Shown here: piece by piece, positions 55,839-64,000 of the stretch | Layout of the letters: the number at the start of each line of letters is the position of its first letter | How positions within the stretch are numbered: position 1 is the first letter of the stretch | From: Pseudobacteroides cellulosolvens ATCC 35603 = DSM 2933 | Lineage (GTDB): Bacteria > Bacillota > Clostridia > Acetivibrionales > DSM-2933 | Assembly (NCBI RefSeq): GCF_001262605.1 | Contig: NZ_LGTC01000001.1 | Span: 2,647,501-2,711,500 of the forward strand | Direction of reading: 5' to 3' | Length of the DNA: 64,000 bases | Translations under genes and position numbers: made by a program | The notes under the pieces: model-generated | Database searches by the model: none | What the model saw: the letters and a program-made list of their open reading frames with translations, nothing else | Told to the model about the DNA's origin: nothing

Positions 55839-56696
55839 ATGAGTATCAAAAGAAAAATCGTATTAGCTTTGTTATTTTCAATCCTTACAACAATGTTTTT
55901 TACAAACACACTATACGCTGATAACCAACCGTCAATATTTATTGAGTTTGACAAAACCAAAGCAAGTGTTGGTGAAACCATTAAAGCATCTGTAAAAATC
56001 AATAATATTAAAGATTTTGGCGGCTACCAAGTCCGCTTAAGATATAATCCTAAAGTACTTCAGGCTGTTGACGCAGATAATGGAACACCTTTAGAAAACA
56101 AAACACCTCCTACCAAAGGTGATCTGCTTCAGAATAAGGATTATTCTCCCATGGGCCTTACAACTAATATCATTGAGGACGGTATACTTGATTTTGGAAA
56201 TCTATATATGAACATGATTGATTATAAAAAAAGCGGAAAAGCTGAGACAACCGGAACACTTGCTGTTATCGGCTTCAAAGTTCTCCAGGATGCAGCAACT
56301 GAAGTTATATTTGATGATGTTAACGGAAATCCAGGTGCCATTAACGGAGTTATGTTGTTTGATTGGACCGGTGCTCAATTGGCAAGTGGATATAGTATTG
56401 TAAATGCTCCTAAAATAAATGCCTCATCAAAACCTATTCCGCTTCCAAGCTTTACTACAAGACCAACATTAAAGCCTAGTACAGCGGCTTCCCCTGCTTC
56501 ATCAGCAGCGCCTGAAACATCTGCTTCAGCAGTTGTTTCACCTGACAACACTAAAGCAGATGATAACAGTGCCGCTAAAGATGAGACGCCTGCAGAAAAC
56601 AAATCTACCCTCATTGTTGTAATAATTGTTCTGGCAGCCGTCGTTGTTATTATTCCGATTATAATGGTTGTACTTATGAAGAAAAGAAAGAAATAA
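55839..56696 (+). CDS. Membrane-anchored single-cohesin protein
   Basis: The 285-residue protein has a signal peptide to about residue 27. One type II-like cohesin lies at about 30-188 (FDKTKASVGETIKASV, FGGYQVRLRYNPK, LDFGNLYMN, TTGTLAVIGFKVL). A Pro/Ser/Ala-rich linker follows, with a C-terminal membrane helix (about 253-279) and a KKRKK stop-transfer tail. No SLH domain or LPXTG motif. It would hold a dockerin-bearing protein at the cell membrane. It is third in the cohesin cluster, after its own promoter-containing gap. Confidence 0.88.
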   Translation: MSIKRKIVLALLFSILTTMFFTNTLYADNQPSIFIEFDKTKASVGETIKASVKINNIKDFGGYQVRLRYNPKVLQAVDADNGTPLENKTPPTKGDLLQNKDYSPMGLTTNIIEDGILDFGNLYMNMIDYKKSGKAETTGTLAVIGFKVLQDAATEVIFDDVNGNPGAINGVMLFDWTGAQLASGYSIVNAPKINASSKPIPLPSFTTRPTLKPSTAASPASSAAPETSASAVVSPDNTKADDNSAAKDETPAENKSTLIVVIIVLAAVVVIIPIIMVVLMKKRKK

Positions 56697-56769
56697 TTTT
56701 GAAAAATCACCTTAAATATATAAGGCACATCTTTAGAGAATTTTATACAATATATTCAAAGTGGAATTT

Positions 56770-58676
56770 TAAATATAAAAGGGGCTGTTGCACTAAGAAA
56801 TTAGTGTAGGAGCCCTTTTTACTTGCAAAAAACAATTGCCAGACTATTCAAAGTCCGGCAAAAGGTGTAAAATATTTTTATGCTAGTAAAAAATTTAACA
56901 CATAAAGATTATACCACGCACGGTGGTTTCTATCAATTAAAATTGCCGTTAAATGTTGAATGTATGATTCCGAATGATGATTCTGTAAGGTTGCTGGGTC
57001 AAATTGTAGAGGAGATGAATTTATCAGAATTATATAAGACTTATTCCCGTTTAAGGAAAAAACAAGCAACCCCAACACAGATGCTGAAGATCATGCTATA
57101 TGCTTATATGAATAGTAATTATTCTACAAGGAAAATCGAAAGAGCCTGCAAGCGGGACATTAATTATATGTACCTTCTTGAAGGCTCGCCTGCTCCGGAT
57201 TATACAACAATTGCAAGATTCAGAAGTATTCATTTTGCACCTGTTTCAGAAAATCTTTTGGCACAGTTTACGCAGATGCTTGCTGAAAACAAAGAAATTT
57301 CAATGAAAAATCTATTTATTGATGGGACAAAGCTTGAAGCTGCATCAAATAAATATACTTTTGTCTGGAAAGGTTCTGTCACTAAGAATCAGAAAAAACT
57401 GATGGATAAGCTCCCAACTTTTTTAAAACAAACAGAAGAGAATTTTGGATTTAAGATTTTATATGGTGAAGAAATCAAGATGCACCATTTGAAAAAGCTC
57501 AGACGTAAACTTTGCAAAATAAAAAACGATGAAGATATTCAATTTGTCTCTGGTATAGGAAAAAGAAAATCTCCTCTCCAAAAAACATTTGAACAGCTGG
57601 ATGAATACATATCAAGGCTCAAGAAATATAATAAGCATCTGCATCTCATGGGGGATAGAAATAGCTATTCAAAGACAGACCCTGATGCAACCTTCATGAG
57701 GATGAAAGAAGATGCTATGAAGAATGGGCAACTAAAACCCGGCTACAACATTCAGTTTGGGGTAGATGCTGAATATATAGTATGGATTAGTGCTGGACCA
57801 CAGCCTACAGATACAACCACGCTAATACCATTTTTAGACAGCATAAAGAGTCGTTTGAAGTATACTTACAGAAATATAGTTGCAGACTCAGGCTATGAAA
57901 GTGAGGAAAACTACGTCTATCTCGATGAGAACGGTCAGCTTGCTTTTATCAAACCTTCCAATTATGAAATTAGTAAGACACGGAAATATAAAACTGATAT
58001 CAGTAGGAAGGAAAATATGAGCTATGACAAAGAAAACGACTTTTATATATGTAGCAGCGGTAAAAAGCTTGTAGCCACAGGGATTAAATTCAGCAAAAGC
58101 AAGACTGGCTATAGAAGTGAGAAAACCTGTTATACATGTGAAGATTGCACTCAATGCCCTATTAAATCAAAATGCATTAAGGGAAACAGCAAAAAGCCAT
58201 TGGAAGAACGAACCAAGCATCTTGAAGTTTCAAAACTATTTCAGCAAAAACGTGAGGCAGCGATAACCAGAATCCTTAGTGATGAGGGAAAAGAGCTCAG
58301 AATGAACCGAAGTATTCAGTCTGAAGGTGCTTTTGGAGAAATAAAACAAGATATGGGATTCAGACGTTTTTTGTGTAAAGGGAAAAAGAATATCTTGGCA
58401 GAATGTATTCTTCTTGGCTTAGCTCATAATGTAAACAAACTGCACAACAAAATTCAGTCAGAACGATGTTCTACATATTTACATCCATTAAAAACAGCTT
58501 AGATAAAAATGTTTATAATAAAGAGCATAAATCAGTAAGCTTTATTTGCTATACTCTTTTTTCAAAAGAAAGAAAAAGAATATAATATTTTGGTTAAAAT
58601 ATTTCACTATCATTATAGAAATGGGGCGTTGTACTACGATTATAAATCGTAATTGCAACAGCCCCTTTTATATTTA
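56770..58676 (+). mobile_element. IS1182-family insertion sequence
   Basis: A 1907-nt element has 23-nt matched ends (56770-56792 and the reverse complement at 58654-58676, core GGGGCTGTTGCA). It contains one complete transposase gene. The outer TAAATATA part of the ends may be target rather than element; joined together it would be a palindrome, TAAATATATATATTTA. Each end also holds a small hairpin (CACTAA/TTAGTG on the left, ACGATT/AATCGT on the right). The right end lies 7 nt from the hydA stop. Confidence 0.88.
56880..58502 (+). CDS. IS1182-family transposase
   Basis: The 540-residue DDE transposase has an N-terminal DUF772-like region (MLKIMLYAYMNSNYSTRKIE), the first Asp in FIDGTKLEA, a second in VADSGYES, and the Glu block in RSIQSEGAFGEIKQDMGFRRF. 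A Cys-rich segment (CYTCEDCTQCPIKSKC) is typical of the family. The frame is intact, so the element may still be active. A start in frame with 56880 fits the length; there is no strong ribosome site. Confidence 0.92.
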   Translation: MLVKNLTHKDYTTHGGFYQLKLPLNVECMIPNDDSVRLLGQIVEEMNLSELYKTYSRLRKKQATPTQMLKIMLYAYMNSNYSTRKIERACKRDINYMYLLEGSPAPDYTTIARFRSIHFAPVSENLLAQFTQMLAENKEISMKNLFIDGTKLEAASNKYTFVWKGSVTKNQKKLMDKLPTFLKQTEENFGFKILYGEEIKMHHLKKLRRKLCKIKNDEDIQFVSGIGKRKSPLQKTFEQLDEYISRLKKYNKHLHLMGDRNSYSKTDPDATFMRMKEDAMKNGQLKPGYNIQFGVDAEYIVWISAGPQPTDTTTLIPFLDSIKSRLKYTYRNIVADSGYESEENYVYLDENGQLAFIKPSNYEISKTRKYKTDISRKENMSYDKENDFYICSSGKKLVATGIKFSKSKTGYRSEKTCYTCEDCTQCPIKSKCIKGNSKKPLEERTKHLEVSKLFQQKREAAITRILSDEGKELRMNRSIQSEGAFGEIKQDMGFRRFLCKGKKNILAECILLGLAHNVNKLHNKIQSERCSTYLHPLKTA

Positions 58677-58683
58677 TTGAGAA

Positions 58684-60429
58684 TTATTCTTCTGGATAGT
58701 TCTCCCTCTTTACATAATGTGTATGAAGCAATTCATGTGCCTTATGGCTTCCAGGCTCTTTAAAGTATTCATCATACAGTGTTTTAACTCTAGGATTATC
58801 ATGGGACTTTCTGATAGGCATTTCCTTATCTTCATCATAAATTGCCTTTGCTCTTTCAGACCTCAAATCAATCCAGCTTCTTACAGATGAAGGCTGAATC
58901 GGCTGACCTCCACCGTTTACACATCCACCAGGACAAGCCATTATTTCTATAAAGTGGTACTCTTCACCATTTTTAATCTTTTCAAGAAGCTTCCTTGCAT
59001 TTCCAAGACCATGTGCCACAGCGGCCTTTATCTTCATACCACCAGCCTCAACAACAGCTTCCTTAACACCATCTATTCCTCTTACTGCATTATATTCAAT
59101 ACTTTCTGATGGCTTTCCATTTAATATTTCTGTAACTGTTCTTAATGCAGCTTCCATAACTCCGCCTGTAGCTCCGAAAATTACGCCGGCACCTGATGCT
59201 TCGCCCATAGGATCGTCAAACTGTCTGTCAGGAAGCTCTTTGAAATCAATAGCCGCTTCCCTAATCATTTTAGCAAGCTCTCTGGTTGTCAAAACAACAT
59301 CTACATCCGGATAACCAGTACTAGACAATTCCGGTCTCTGTGCCTCATATTTCTTTGCTGTACAGGGCATTATGGATACCACAAATATCTTTGATGGATC
59401 TATACCCATTTTTTCTGCATAATATGATTTCAAAACCGCACCAAACATTTCGTGAGGTGACTTACATGTTGAAAGATTGTCTAAAAATTCCGGAAAATTA
59501 TGCTCACAGAATTTTATCCATCCAGGACTGCAACTTGTTATAAGAGGCAGCTTCCCGCCATTTTTTATCCTGCTTAATAATTCTGTGCCTTCCTCCATTA
59601 TAGTAAGGTCGGCTGCAGTATCGGTATCAAATACCTTTGCAAATCCAAGTCTTCTCAAAGCAGCTATCATATTGCTTGTAGCCCTTGAGCCGATAGGCAT
59701 TCCGAATTCTTCCCCTATTGCAACCCTGACAGCTGGAGCAGTTTGAACAACTACATGAAGATCCTTGTTGGCAAGAGCTTCCCAAACTTTATCCGTTCCA
59801 TCCTTCTCACGAAGAGCACCTACAGGACATACATTTATACACTGTCCGCACATTGTACAAGGTACTTCATCAAGAGATTTGTTGAAAGCTGGTGTTACAA
59901 GTGTTTTAAAACCTCTTTCAGTAGTATCAATAACTGCTACTCCCTGAACATTTTTACACATGCTTACACAACGTCTGCAAAGTACACATTTATTAGGATC
60001 TCTAACAATTGATGGTGAAACTTCATCTAACGGCATTTTCATTGAATCGCCATCAAATCTTATATCCCTAATGTTTAAATCCTGAGCCAGTTTTTGAAGT
60101 TCACAGTTATTGCTTCTCACACATGTAAGGCATTTTCTGTCATGGTTTGATAATATGAGCTCCAAAGTAACCTTTCTTGCTTCACGGACTGCAGGAGTCT
60201 GGGTATTTATAACCAAGCCTTCAGAAACCGGATAAACACAAGCAGCCTGTAAGCTTCTTGCACCTTGTATTTCAACAAGACACATTCTGCATGCACCGAT
60301 CTCATTTATTTCCTTAAGGAAGCAAAGTGTCGGTATATCAATGTTAGCAAATCTTGCCGCCTCCAAAACCGTATAATTCTTTGGAACTTGAATTTTTCTA
60401 CTGTCTATCGTAATATTTACTGTTTCCAT
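58684..60429 (-). CDS. hydA: NADH-dependent [FeFe]-hydrogenase catalytic subunit
   Basis: The 581-residue protein has an N-terminal [2Fe-2S] ferredoxin fold (CFLKEINEIGACRMCLVE), the His/Cys cluster region (CLTCVRSNNCELQ), two [4Fe-4S] motifs (CVLCRRCVSMCKNVQG and CTMCGQCINVCPVG), then the H-cluster motifs L1 TSCSPGWIKF, L2 MPCTAKKYE and L3 MACPGGCVNGGGQP. With HydB and HydC it forms an electron-bifurcating or NADH-linked hydrogenase that evolves hydrogen from NADH and reduced ferredoxin. It is the last gene; an insertion sequence directly abuts its 3' end. Confidence 0.97.
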   Translation of the reverse strand: METVNITIDSRKIQVPKNYTVLEAARFANIDIPTLCFLKEINEIGACRMCLVEIQGARSLQAACVYPVSEGLVINTQTPAVREARKVTLELILSNHDRKCLTCVRSNNCELQKLAQDLNIRDIRFDGDSMKMPLDEVSPSIVRDPNKCVLCRRCVSMCKNVQGVAVIDTTERGFKTLVTPAFNKSLDEVPCTMCGQCINVCPVGALREKDGTDKVWEALANKDLHVVVQTAPAVRVAIGEEFGMPIGSRATSNMIAALRRLGFAKVFDTDTAADLTIMEEGTELLSRIKNGGKLPLITSCSPGWIKFCEHNFPEFLDNLSTCKSPHEMFGAVLKSYYAEKMGIDPSKIFVVSIMPCTAKKYEAQRPELSSTGYPDVDVVLTTRELAKMIREAAIDFKELPDRQFDDPMGEASGAGVIFGATGGVMEAALRTVTEILNGKPSESIEYNAVRGIDGVKEAVVEAGGMKIKAAVAHGLGNARKLLEKIKNGEEYHFIEIMACPGGCVNGGGQPIQPSSVRSWIDLRSERAKAIYDEDKEMPIRKSHDNPRVKTLYDEYFKEPGSHKAHELLHTHYVKRENYPEE

Positions 60430-60447
60430 TTTAACACTCCCCTTCCA

Positions 60448-62244
60448 TTAAACATTCTTGAATATAGCCTTGAATGGACATTTTTCCATACAAGCACCAC
60501 ATTTAACACACTTGTCATTATCTATAACATAAGGAACCTTCTTTTCGCCGCTGATACATCCAACAGGACATGCTTTTGCACATATACCGCAGCTCTTACA
60601 CATATCAGCATTTACTACATATTGCATCATAGATTTACATACCCCTGCAGGGCATTTTTTATCTTTGACATGTGCCAAATATTCATCCTTAAAGTAGTGC
60701 AGTGTACTTAAAACAGGGTTTGGTGCTGTTTGACCAAGTCCACACAAAGCAGAAGCCTTAATATTCTTTGCAAGTATTTCCAATTTAGTTATATCATCTT
60801 CTTTTCCCTTACCGTCAGTTATCCTTTCCAATATTTCCAACATCCTCTTTGTTCCAATACGGCAAGGAGGACATTTACCACAGGACTCATCAACAGTAAA
60901 TTCCAGGAAGAACTTTGCTATATCAACCATACAGGTATCTTCATCCATAACTATAAGTCCACCTGATCCCATCATTGAACCCAACTGGATTAGTGAATCA
61001 TAATCAATTGGAACATCTAAGTGGCTGGCAGGAATACATCCGCCTGAAGGTCCTCCGGTCTGTGCTGCCTTAAACTTCTTACCTTCTGGTATACCTCCGC
61101 CGATTTCATATACAACCTCTCGTAAAGTAGTACCCATTGGTACTTCTACAAGCCCTGTGTTGTTTATATTACCTCCAACTGCAAAAACCTTTGTTCCCTT
61201 ACTCTTTTCAGTACCTATGCTCGAAAACCACTCTGCACCCTTATTAATAATTGGAGGAATATTTGCGTATGTTTCAACGTTGTTAAGAAGTGTTGGTTTA
61301 TTCCACAAACCTTTAACAGCAGGGAAAGGAGGTCTTGGTCTTGGCTCTCCTCTTTTTCCTTCAATGGAAGTCATAAGTGCTGTTTCCTCACCACACACAA
61401 ATGCTCCTGCTCCCAACCTGATTTCAAGGTCAAAGTTAAAATCAGTACCGAAAATATTGCTTCCAAGCAAACCATACTGCTTTGCCTGTTCAATAGCTAT
61501 ATTAAGACGCTTAACAGCGATGGGGTACTCCGCTCTTATATAAATATATCCCTGATTGGCACCAACAGCATATCCTGCTATTGCCATAGCTTCTATTACT
61601 GAATGTGGGTCACCTTCAAGTACGCTTCTGTCCATAAATGCTCCAGGATCTCCTTCGTCAGCATTACAACAAACATACTTCTGGTCATCTTTTGACTTGG
61701 CAGTAAATTCCCACTTCAAACCGCTTGGGAAGCCTCCGCCCCCTCTTCCTCTAAGTCCTGACTTCTTGATTGTATCTATAACCTCTTCCGGAGTCATTTC
61801 GGTTAAAACCTTAGCTAAGGCTTTGTATCCATCAAAAGCAATGTATTCTTCAATTAGCTCCGGATTTATAACACCACAATTTCTAAGAGCTATTCTTAAT
61901 TGCTTTTTAAAGAATTCAACTCCTTCAAGTGAAGTTTCAATACCATCACTGTTTTGTCCATTCTCCAATAACCTGTTAACTATTCTGCCTTTTAAAAGAT
62001 GTTCTTCAACAATTTCCTTAATATCCTCAACTTGAACCATTGTATACATACACCCTTCTGGATATACAACTACAACAGGTCCACGTGCACACAAGCCGAA
62101 ACAGCCTGTCTTTACTACCTTAACCTCATTTGCCAGGCCATTATTATTTAAATGTGTTTCAAACTCACTCATTATCTTCTCTGAATTTGATGAAACACAA
62201 CCGGTACCACCACAAACCAGAACATGTGCTCTATAAATCTGCAT
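60448..62244 (-). CDS. hydB: NADH-dependent hydrogenase beta subunit (NuoF-like)
   Basis: The 598-residue protein has an N-terminal thioredoxin-like [2Fe-2S] domain (CGGTGCVSS and CFGLCARGP). The NuoF core with FMN/NADH binding shows SGLRGRGGGGFPSGLKW, CNADEGDPGAFMDR and GAGAFVCGEETALM. A [4Fe-4S] site is ESCGKCPPCRIG, and a C-terminal pair of ferredoxin motifs is CKSCGICAKACP and CVKCGACMEKCP. This is the bifurcating-type HydB layout. The gap to hydA is 18 nt. Confidence 0.97.
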   Translation of the reverse strand: MQIYRAHVLVCGGTGCVSSNSEKIMSEFETHLNNNGLANEVKVVKTGCFGLCARGPVVVVYPEGCMYTMVQVEDIKEIVEEHLLKGRIVNRLLENGQNSDGIETSLEGVEFFKKQLRIALRNCGVINPELIEEYIAFDGYKALAKVLTEMTPEEVIDTIKKSGLRGRGGGGFPSGLKWEFTAKSKDDQKYVCCNADEGDPGAFMDRSVLEGDPHSVIEAMAIAGYAVGANQGYIYIRAEYPIAVKRLNIAIEQAKQYGLLGSNIFGTDFNFDLEIRLGAGAFVCGEETALMTSIEGKRGEPRPRPPFPAVKGLWNKPTLLNNVETYANIPPIINKGAEWFSSIGTEKSKGTKVFAVGGNINNTGLVEVPMGTTLREVVYEIGGGIPEGKKFKAAQTGGPSGGCIPASHLDVPIDYDSLIQLGSMMGSGGLIVMDEDTCMVDIAKFFLEFTVDESCGKCPPCRIGTKRMLEILERITDGKGKEDDITKLEILAKNIKASALCGLGQTAPNPVLSTLHYFKDEYLAHVKDKKCPAGVCKSMMQYVVNADMCKSCGICAKACPVGCISGEKKVPYVIDNDKCVKCGACMEKCPFKAIFKNV

Positions 62245-62257
62245 CTATTCTCCCCCC

Positions 62258-62629
62258 TTATTTCTTATCTTCATAACCAATTGTATAATCTACACAAATC
62301 CTGCCGTTAACAATGTGCTCTGTTACTATACGAGCAGCTTTTTCCGCAGTCATCTTAACATAAGTAGTCTTATTACCATTTGGGTCAATTACTTCAACAA
62401 TAGGCTCAAGCCTGCAAACACCAACGCATCCAGTCATAGTAACACTGGCATTTTTCACTTCTCTTTTATTAAGCTCTTCCATAAATGCATTCATAACAGG
62501 TCTTGCACCAGCAGCAATTCCACATGTAGCCATACCTACTACTATCCTGTAGCCTTCTATATTTGTTCTAACTCCCATTTTGTCTAAAGCTTTCTTTCTT
62601 ATTTCTTCAAGTTCAGCTATTGATTTCAT
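62258..62629 (-). CDS. Thioredoxin-like [2Fe-2S] ferredoxin of the hydrogenase operon
   Basis: The 123-residue protein has four cluster cysteines in VGMATCGIAAGARP and TGCVGVCRLEP. The fold resembles the [2Fe-2S] domain of NuoE and of HydB. It probably carries electrons within the hydrogenase complex. It overlaps the GHKL gene by 17 nt and precedes hydB by 13 nt. The second cysteine spacing (CGIAAG without a close second Cys) makes cluster binding by one pair plus CVGVC likely. Confidence 0.88.
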   Translation of the reverse strand: MKSIAELEEIRKKALDKMGVRTNIEGYRIVVGMATCGIAAGARPVMNAFMEELNKREVKNASVTMTGCVGVCRLEPIVEVIDPNGNKTTYVKMTAEKAARIVTEHIVNGRICVDYTIGYEDKK

Positions 62630-63179
62630 TTAATACACCTCCAAAAGTAACATTTATACCCTCATTTATATAGCCTTTAATCCAGTTTAGGACTTCATAT
62701 TCATTGATAGAAACCCCGTTAAGCACTTTTTTTACCTCTTCTGTATCGAAAACATACTTCTCGTCATCGTAGGAAAGTGTTAGGGTTAAGTGCAGGTTTT
62801 CATTTGAAACAAGTACACCTGTAAAGGTACCTGCAACATCTCCCAAGGGTGGCCTGTCAATATTATTAATCTTAAATACAGCCTCTATAGTTGTACCAAC
62901 GCCCTTTTTTGAGGTAATGCCGAGGTGCCCTTCACTCATTTCTGCAGAAGCCTTAAAAAGTGAAATTCCCAATCCGACTTTCCTTGTATCTCTGGTTGTT
63001 ATAAAAGGATCGGTAACCTTCTTGACCATTTCTTCATCCATTCCCTTGCCGTTATCTGCTACACTTATTTTGAGCTCATTACTTTTTGAATACGCAGCAA
63101 TAGTAACGTCAATTCGCGTTCCCAGAGCAACTATTGAGTTCTGTATAACATCCATAAGATGTAATGATAAATCTCTCAT
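62613..63179 (-). CDS. GHKL-type ATP-binding protein of the hydrogenase operon
   Basis: The 188-residue protein has the ATPase half of a histidine kinase: N-box DVIQNSI, G1 DNGKGMDEE, F-box DPFITTRDTR and G2 VGLGISLFKA. No phospho-accepting His domain, sensor or membrane helix is present. It may be an anti-sigma-like or Hsp90-like switch. Its gene lies between hydC and the ferredoxin gene and overlaps the next one, an arrangement seen in other clostridia. A role in assembly or control of the hydrogenase is inferred. Confidence 0.85.
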   Translation of the reverse strand: MRDLSLHLMDVIQNSIVALGTRIDVTIAAYSKSNELKISVADNGKGMDEEMVKKVTDPFITTRDTRKVGLGISLFKASAEMSEGHLGITSKKGVGTTIEAVFKINNIDRPPLGDVAGTFTGVLVSNENLHLTLTLSYDDEKYVFDTEEVKKVLNGVSINEYEVLNWIKGYINEGINVTFGGVLNEINS

Positions 63180-63180
63180 T

Positions 63181-63675
63181 CTAGTCCTTTTTGTATTTTT
63201 CTATAATACCTTCAATATCATCAGGTGAAAGTCTTCCATAAACATCTTCATTTATCATCATAACAGGTGCCAAACCACAAGCTCCTATACATCTGCATGC
63301 TTCAAGAGAAAACATGCCGTCATCTGTACATTTGCCAACTTCTACACCAAGCTTTTCTTTAAGCTTGTCAAGAATTAACCCGGCACCCTTAACGTAGCAA
63401 GCGGTACCCATGCAAAGCTGAATATTATATTTACCTTTTGGTTCAAGAGAAAATTGAGTATAGAATGTGACTACTCCATATATTTCGGAAAGCGGAACAT
63501 TTAGTCCCTCAGATATAGTTTTTTGAACACTCAGAGGCAGATAGCCGTAAACTTCTTGTGCTTCGTGCAGTACTGGGATCAAAGCACCTTTTGTGTTTTT
63601 ATACTTCTCAATTATTTGCTGCAGCTTTACTTTATTTTCATCTGCACATCCACAGCAACAATCTTTTGAATTCAT
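63181..63675 (-). CDS. hydC: NADH-dependent hydrogenase gamma subunit (NuoE-like)
   Basis: The 164-residue protein has a helical N-terminus with QEVYGYLPLSVQKTI and the family segment IYGVVTFYTQFSLEPKG. The [2Fe-2S] thioredoxin-like domain has CMGTACYVKGA and EACRCIGACGLAPV cysteines. It has an extra Cys-rich start (CCCGCADENK). First gene of the operon, with AAGGGGG upstream and a Rex-type operator behind its promoter. Confidence 0.95.
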   Translation of the reverse strand: MNSKDCCCGCADENKVKLQQIIEKYKNTKGALIPVLHEAQEVYGYLPLSVQKTISEGLNVPLSEIYGVVTFYTQFSLEPKGKYNIQLCMGTACYVKGAGLILDKLKEKLGVEVGKCTDDGMFSLEACRCIGACGLAPVMMINEDVYGRLSPDDIEGIIEKYKKD

Positions 63676-63718
63676 ATAGATAACCCCCTTGTCATCGGAG
63701 CTATTGCTCCATTTTTAC

Positions 63719-63736
63719 ATGTTAAAAATTTAACAT
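63719..63736. promoter_or_regulatory. Rex-type operator before the hydrogenase operon
   Basis: ATGTTAAAAATTTAACAT is an 18-nt palindrome that fits TTGTTAANNNNTTAACAA except at the first and last base. It lies just downstream of the probable transcription start, where a bound Rex repressor would block the operon until NADH rises. Confidence 0.75.
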
Positions 63737-63747
63737 CAATCGTTAAT

Positions 63748-63776
63748 ATTATAACAAAGTAACAAGCCAAATTCAA
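63748..63776 (-). promoter_or_regulatory. Hydrogenase operon promoter
   Basis: On the minus strand TTGAAT (63776-63771), a 17-nt spacer and TATAAT (63753-63748). The leader has a GGAGC/GCTCC hairpin before the ribosome site. Confidence 0.8.
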
Positions 63777-63813
63777 TATTAAATAACCGAATTGCTACAT
63801 ATTTTTGTAATAT

Positions 63814-64000
63814 CTATCCGTTCCTTATTTTAGATATAACACATTCTGCGGACTTTTCGTCAATATCTATAAATGACTCCCTTTCAGATATGTTCGGGAG
63901 AGAATGAGCATCGGATGATACAATCAAACTGCATTCACCAACCTCAGGATACTGCTTTTTTAAAGTTTCTATACAGGCTTTTTTTGATACTTCGAGATAT
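63814..64000 (-). CDS. PHP-domain protein, C-terminal fragment (continues beyond window)
   Basis: The last 61 codons of a minus-strand gene end at TAG 63816-63814. The fragment has SLIVSSDAHSLPNI, a PHP metal-ligand motif (Asp and His), then a C-terminal IDEKSAECVISKI helix. PHP-domain genes precede the hydrogenase operon in related clostridia. Start and upstream domains lie outside the window. Confidence 0.8.
   Translation of the reverse strand, partial: YLEVSKKACIETLKKQYPEVGECSLIVSSDAHSLPNISERESFIDIDEKSAECVISKIRNG

Noticed and set aside
1..64000. tRNA, rRNA, CRISPR array, prophage or replication origin
   Set aside because: No cloverleaf-like segments with CCA-type ends, no rRNA-like stretches, no regular repeat-spacer array, no phage structural genes and no DnaA-box cluster were seen. 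Reading by eye can miss isolated tRNAs.

Overview
The window looks like a chromosome segment from a low-GC, anaerobic, spore-forming clostridium of the cellulosome-producing kind. The reasons are dockerin and cohesin proteins, an NADH-dependent [FeFe]-hydrogenase operon, a Spo0E-like sporulation phosphatase, T-box and ANTAR RNA control, and strongly A/T-biased codon use. No species name can be fixed from the sequence alone.

Layout. 1-9789 (minus): a lipid/polyketide-type biosynthetic locus. In transcription order it holds two ketoacyl-synthase-III-like proteins (one without the active-site Cys) with an acyl carrier protein gene between them, an acyl-adenylating enzyme, an alpha/beta hydrolase and a KS-AT-KS type I synthase that runs off the left edge. 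10098-15209 (minus): leuS, rsfS, a LytR_C-domain protein, yqeK and nadD. 15441-16409: a ROK sugar kinase. 16664-23284 (minus): the purE-F-M-N-H-D operon, with a promoter, a structured leader and an inverted pair of PurBox-like sites. 23643-31622 (minus): an AEC permease, guaA, a radical SAM protein, larC, larB, a DUF2520 protein and prfB with its programmed frameshift. 31666-34547: an ANTAR regulator divergent from amtB-glnB, whose leader carries an ANTAR-type hexaloop hairpin overlapping a terminator. 34794-43804: a secreted protein of unknown role, an XRE regulator divergent from a short Spo0E-like gene, a HAD phosphatase, a T-box-controlled Lrp/AsnC regulator plus aminotransferase, DivIVA, thioredoxin and envelope proteins. 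44303-50222: glycogen phosphorylase, an HD phosphohydrolase, an acidic protein of unknown role, an LCP protein and a zinc-ribbon protein. 50553-56696 (plus): an Fe-S aldo/keto reductase, two secreted proteins with an N-terminal dockerin and type II-like cohesins, and a membrane-anchored single cohesin. 56770-58676: an intact IS1182-type element. 58684-64000 (minus): the hydrogenase operon hydC, GHKL ATPase, [2Fe-2S] protein, hydB, hydA behind a promoter with a Rex-type operator, plus the end of a PHP-domain gene.

How it fits together. Several blocks are self-contained regulatory circuits readable from DNA: PurBox/pur operon, ANTAR/amtB, XRE/Spo0E-like, T-box/Lrp and Rex/hyd. Two dispersed RNA-structured repeat families sit just after stop codons, always in the same orientation as the gene. 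One is terminator-like (4 copies) and the other is a G-U-tolerant hairpin (4 copies). The least conventional items are the KSIII-like pair with one dead partner feeding an unusual synthase, the cohesin/dockerin adaptors, and the repeat families. No rRNA, tRNA or CRISPR array was seen.
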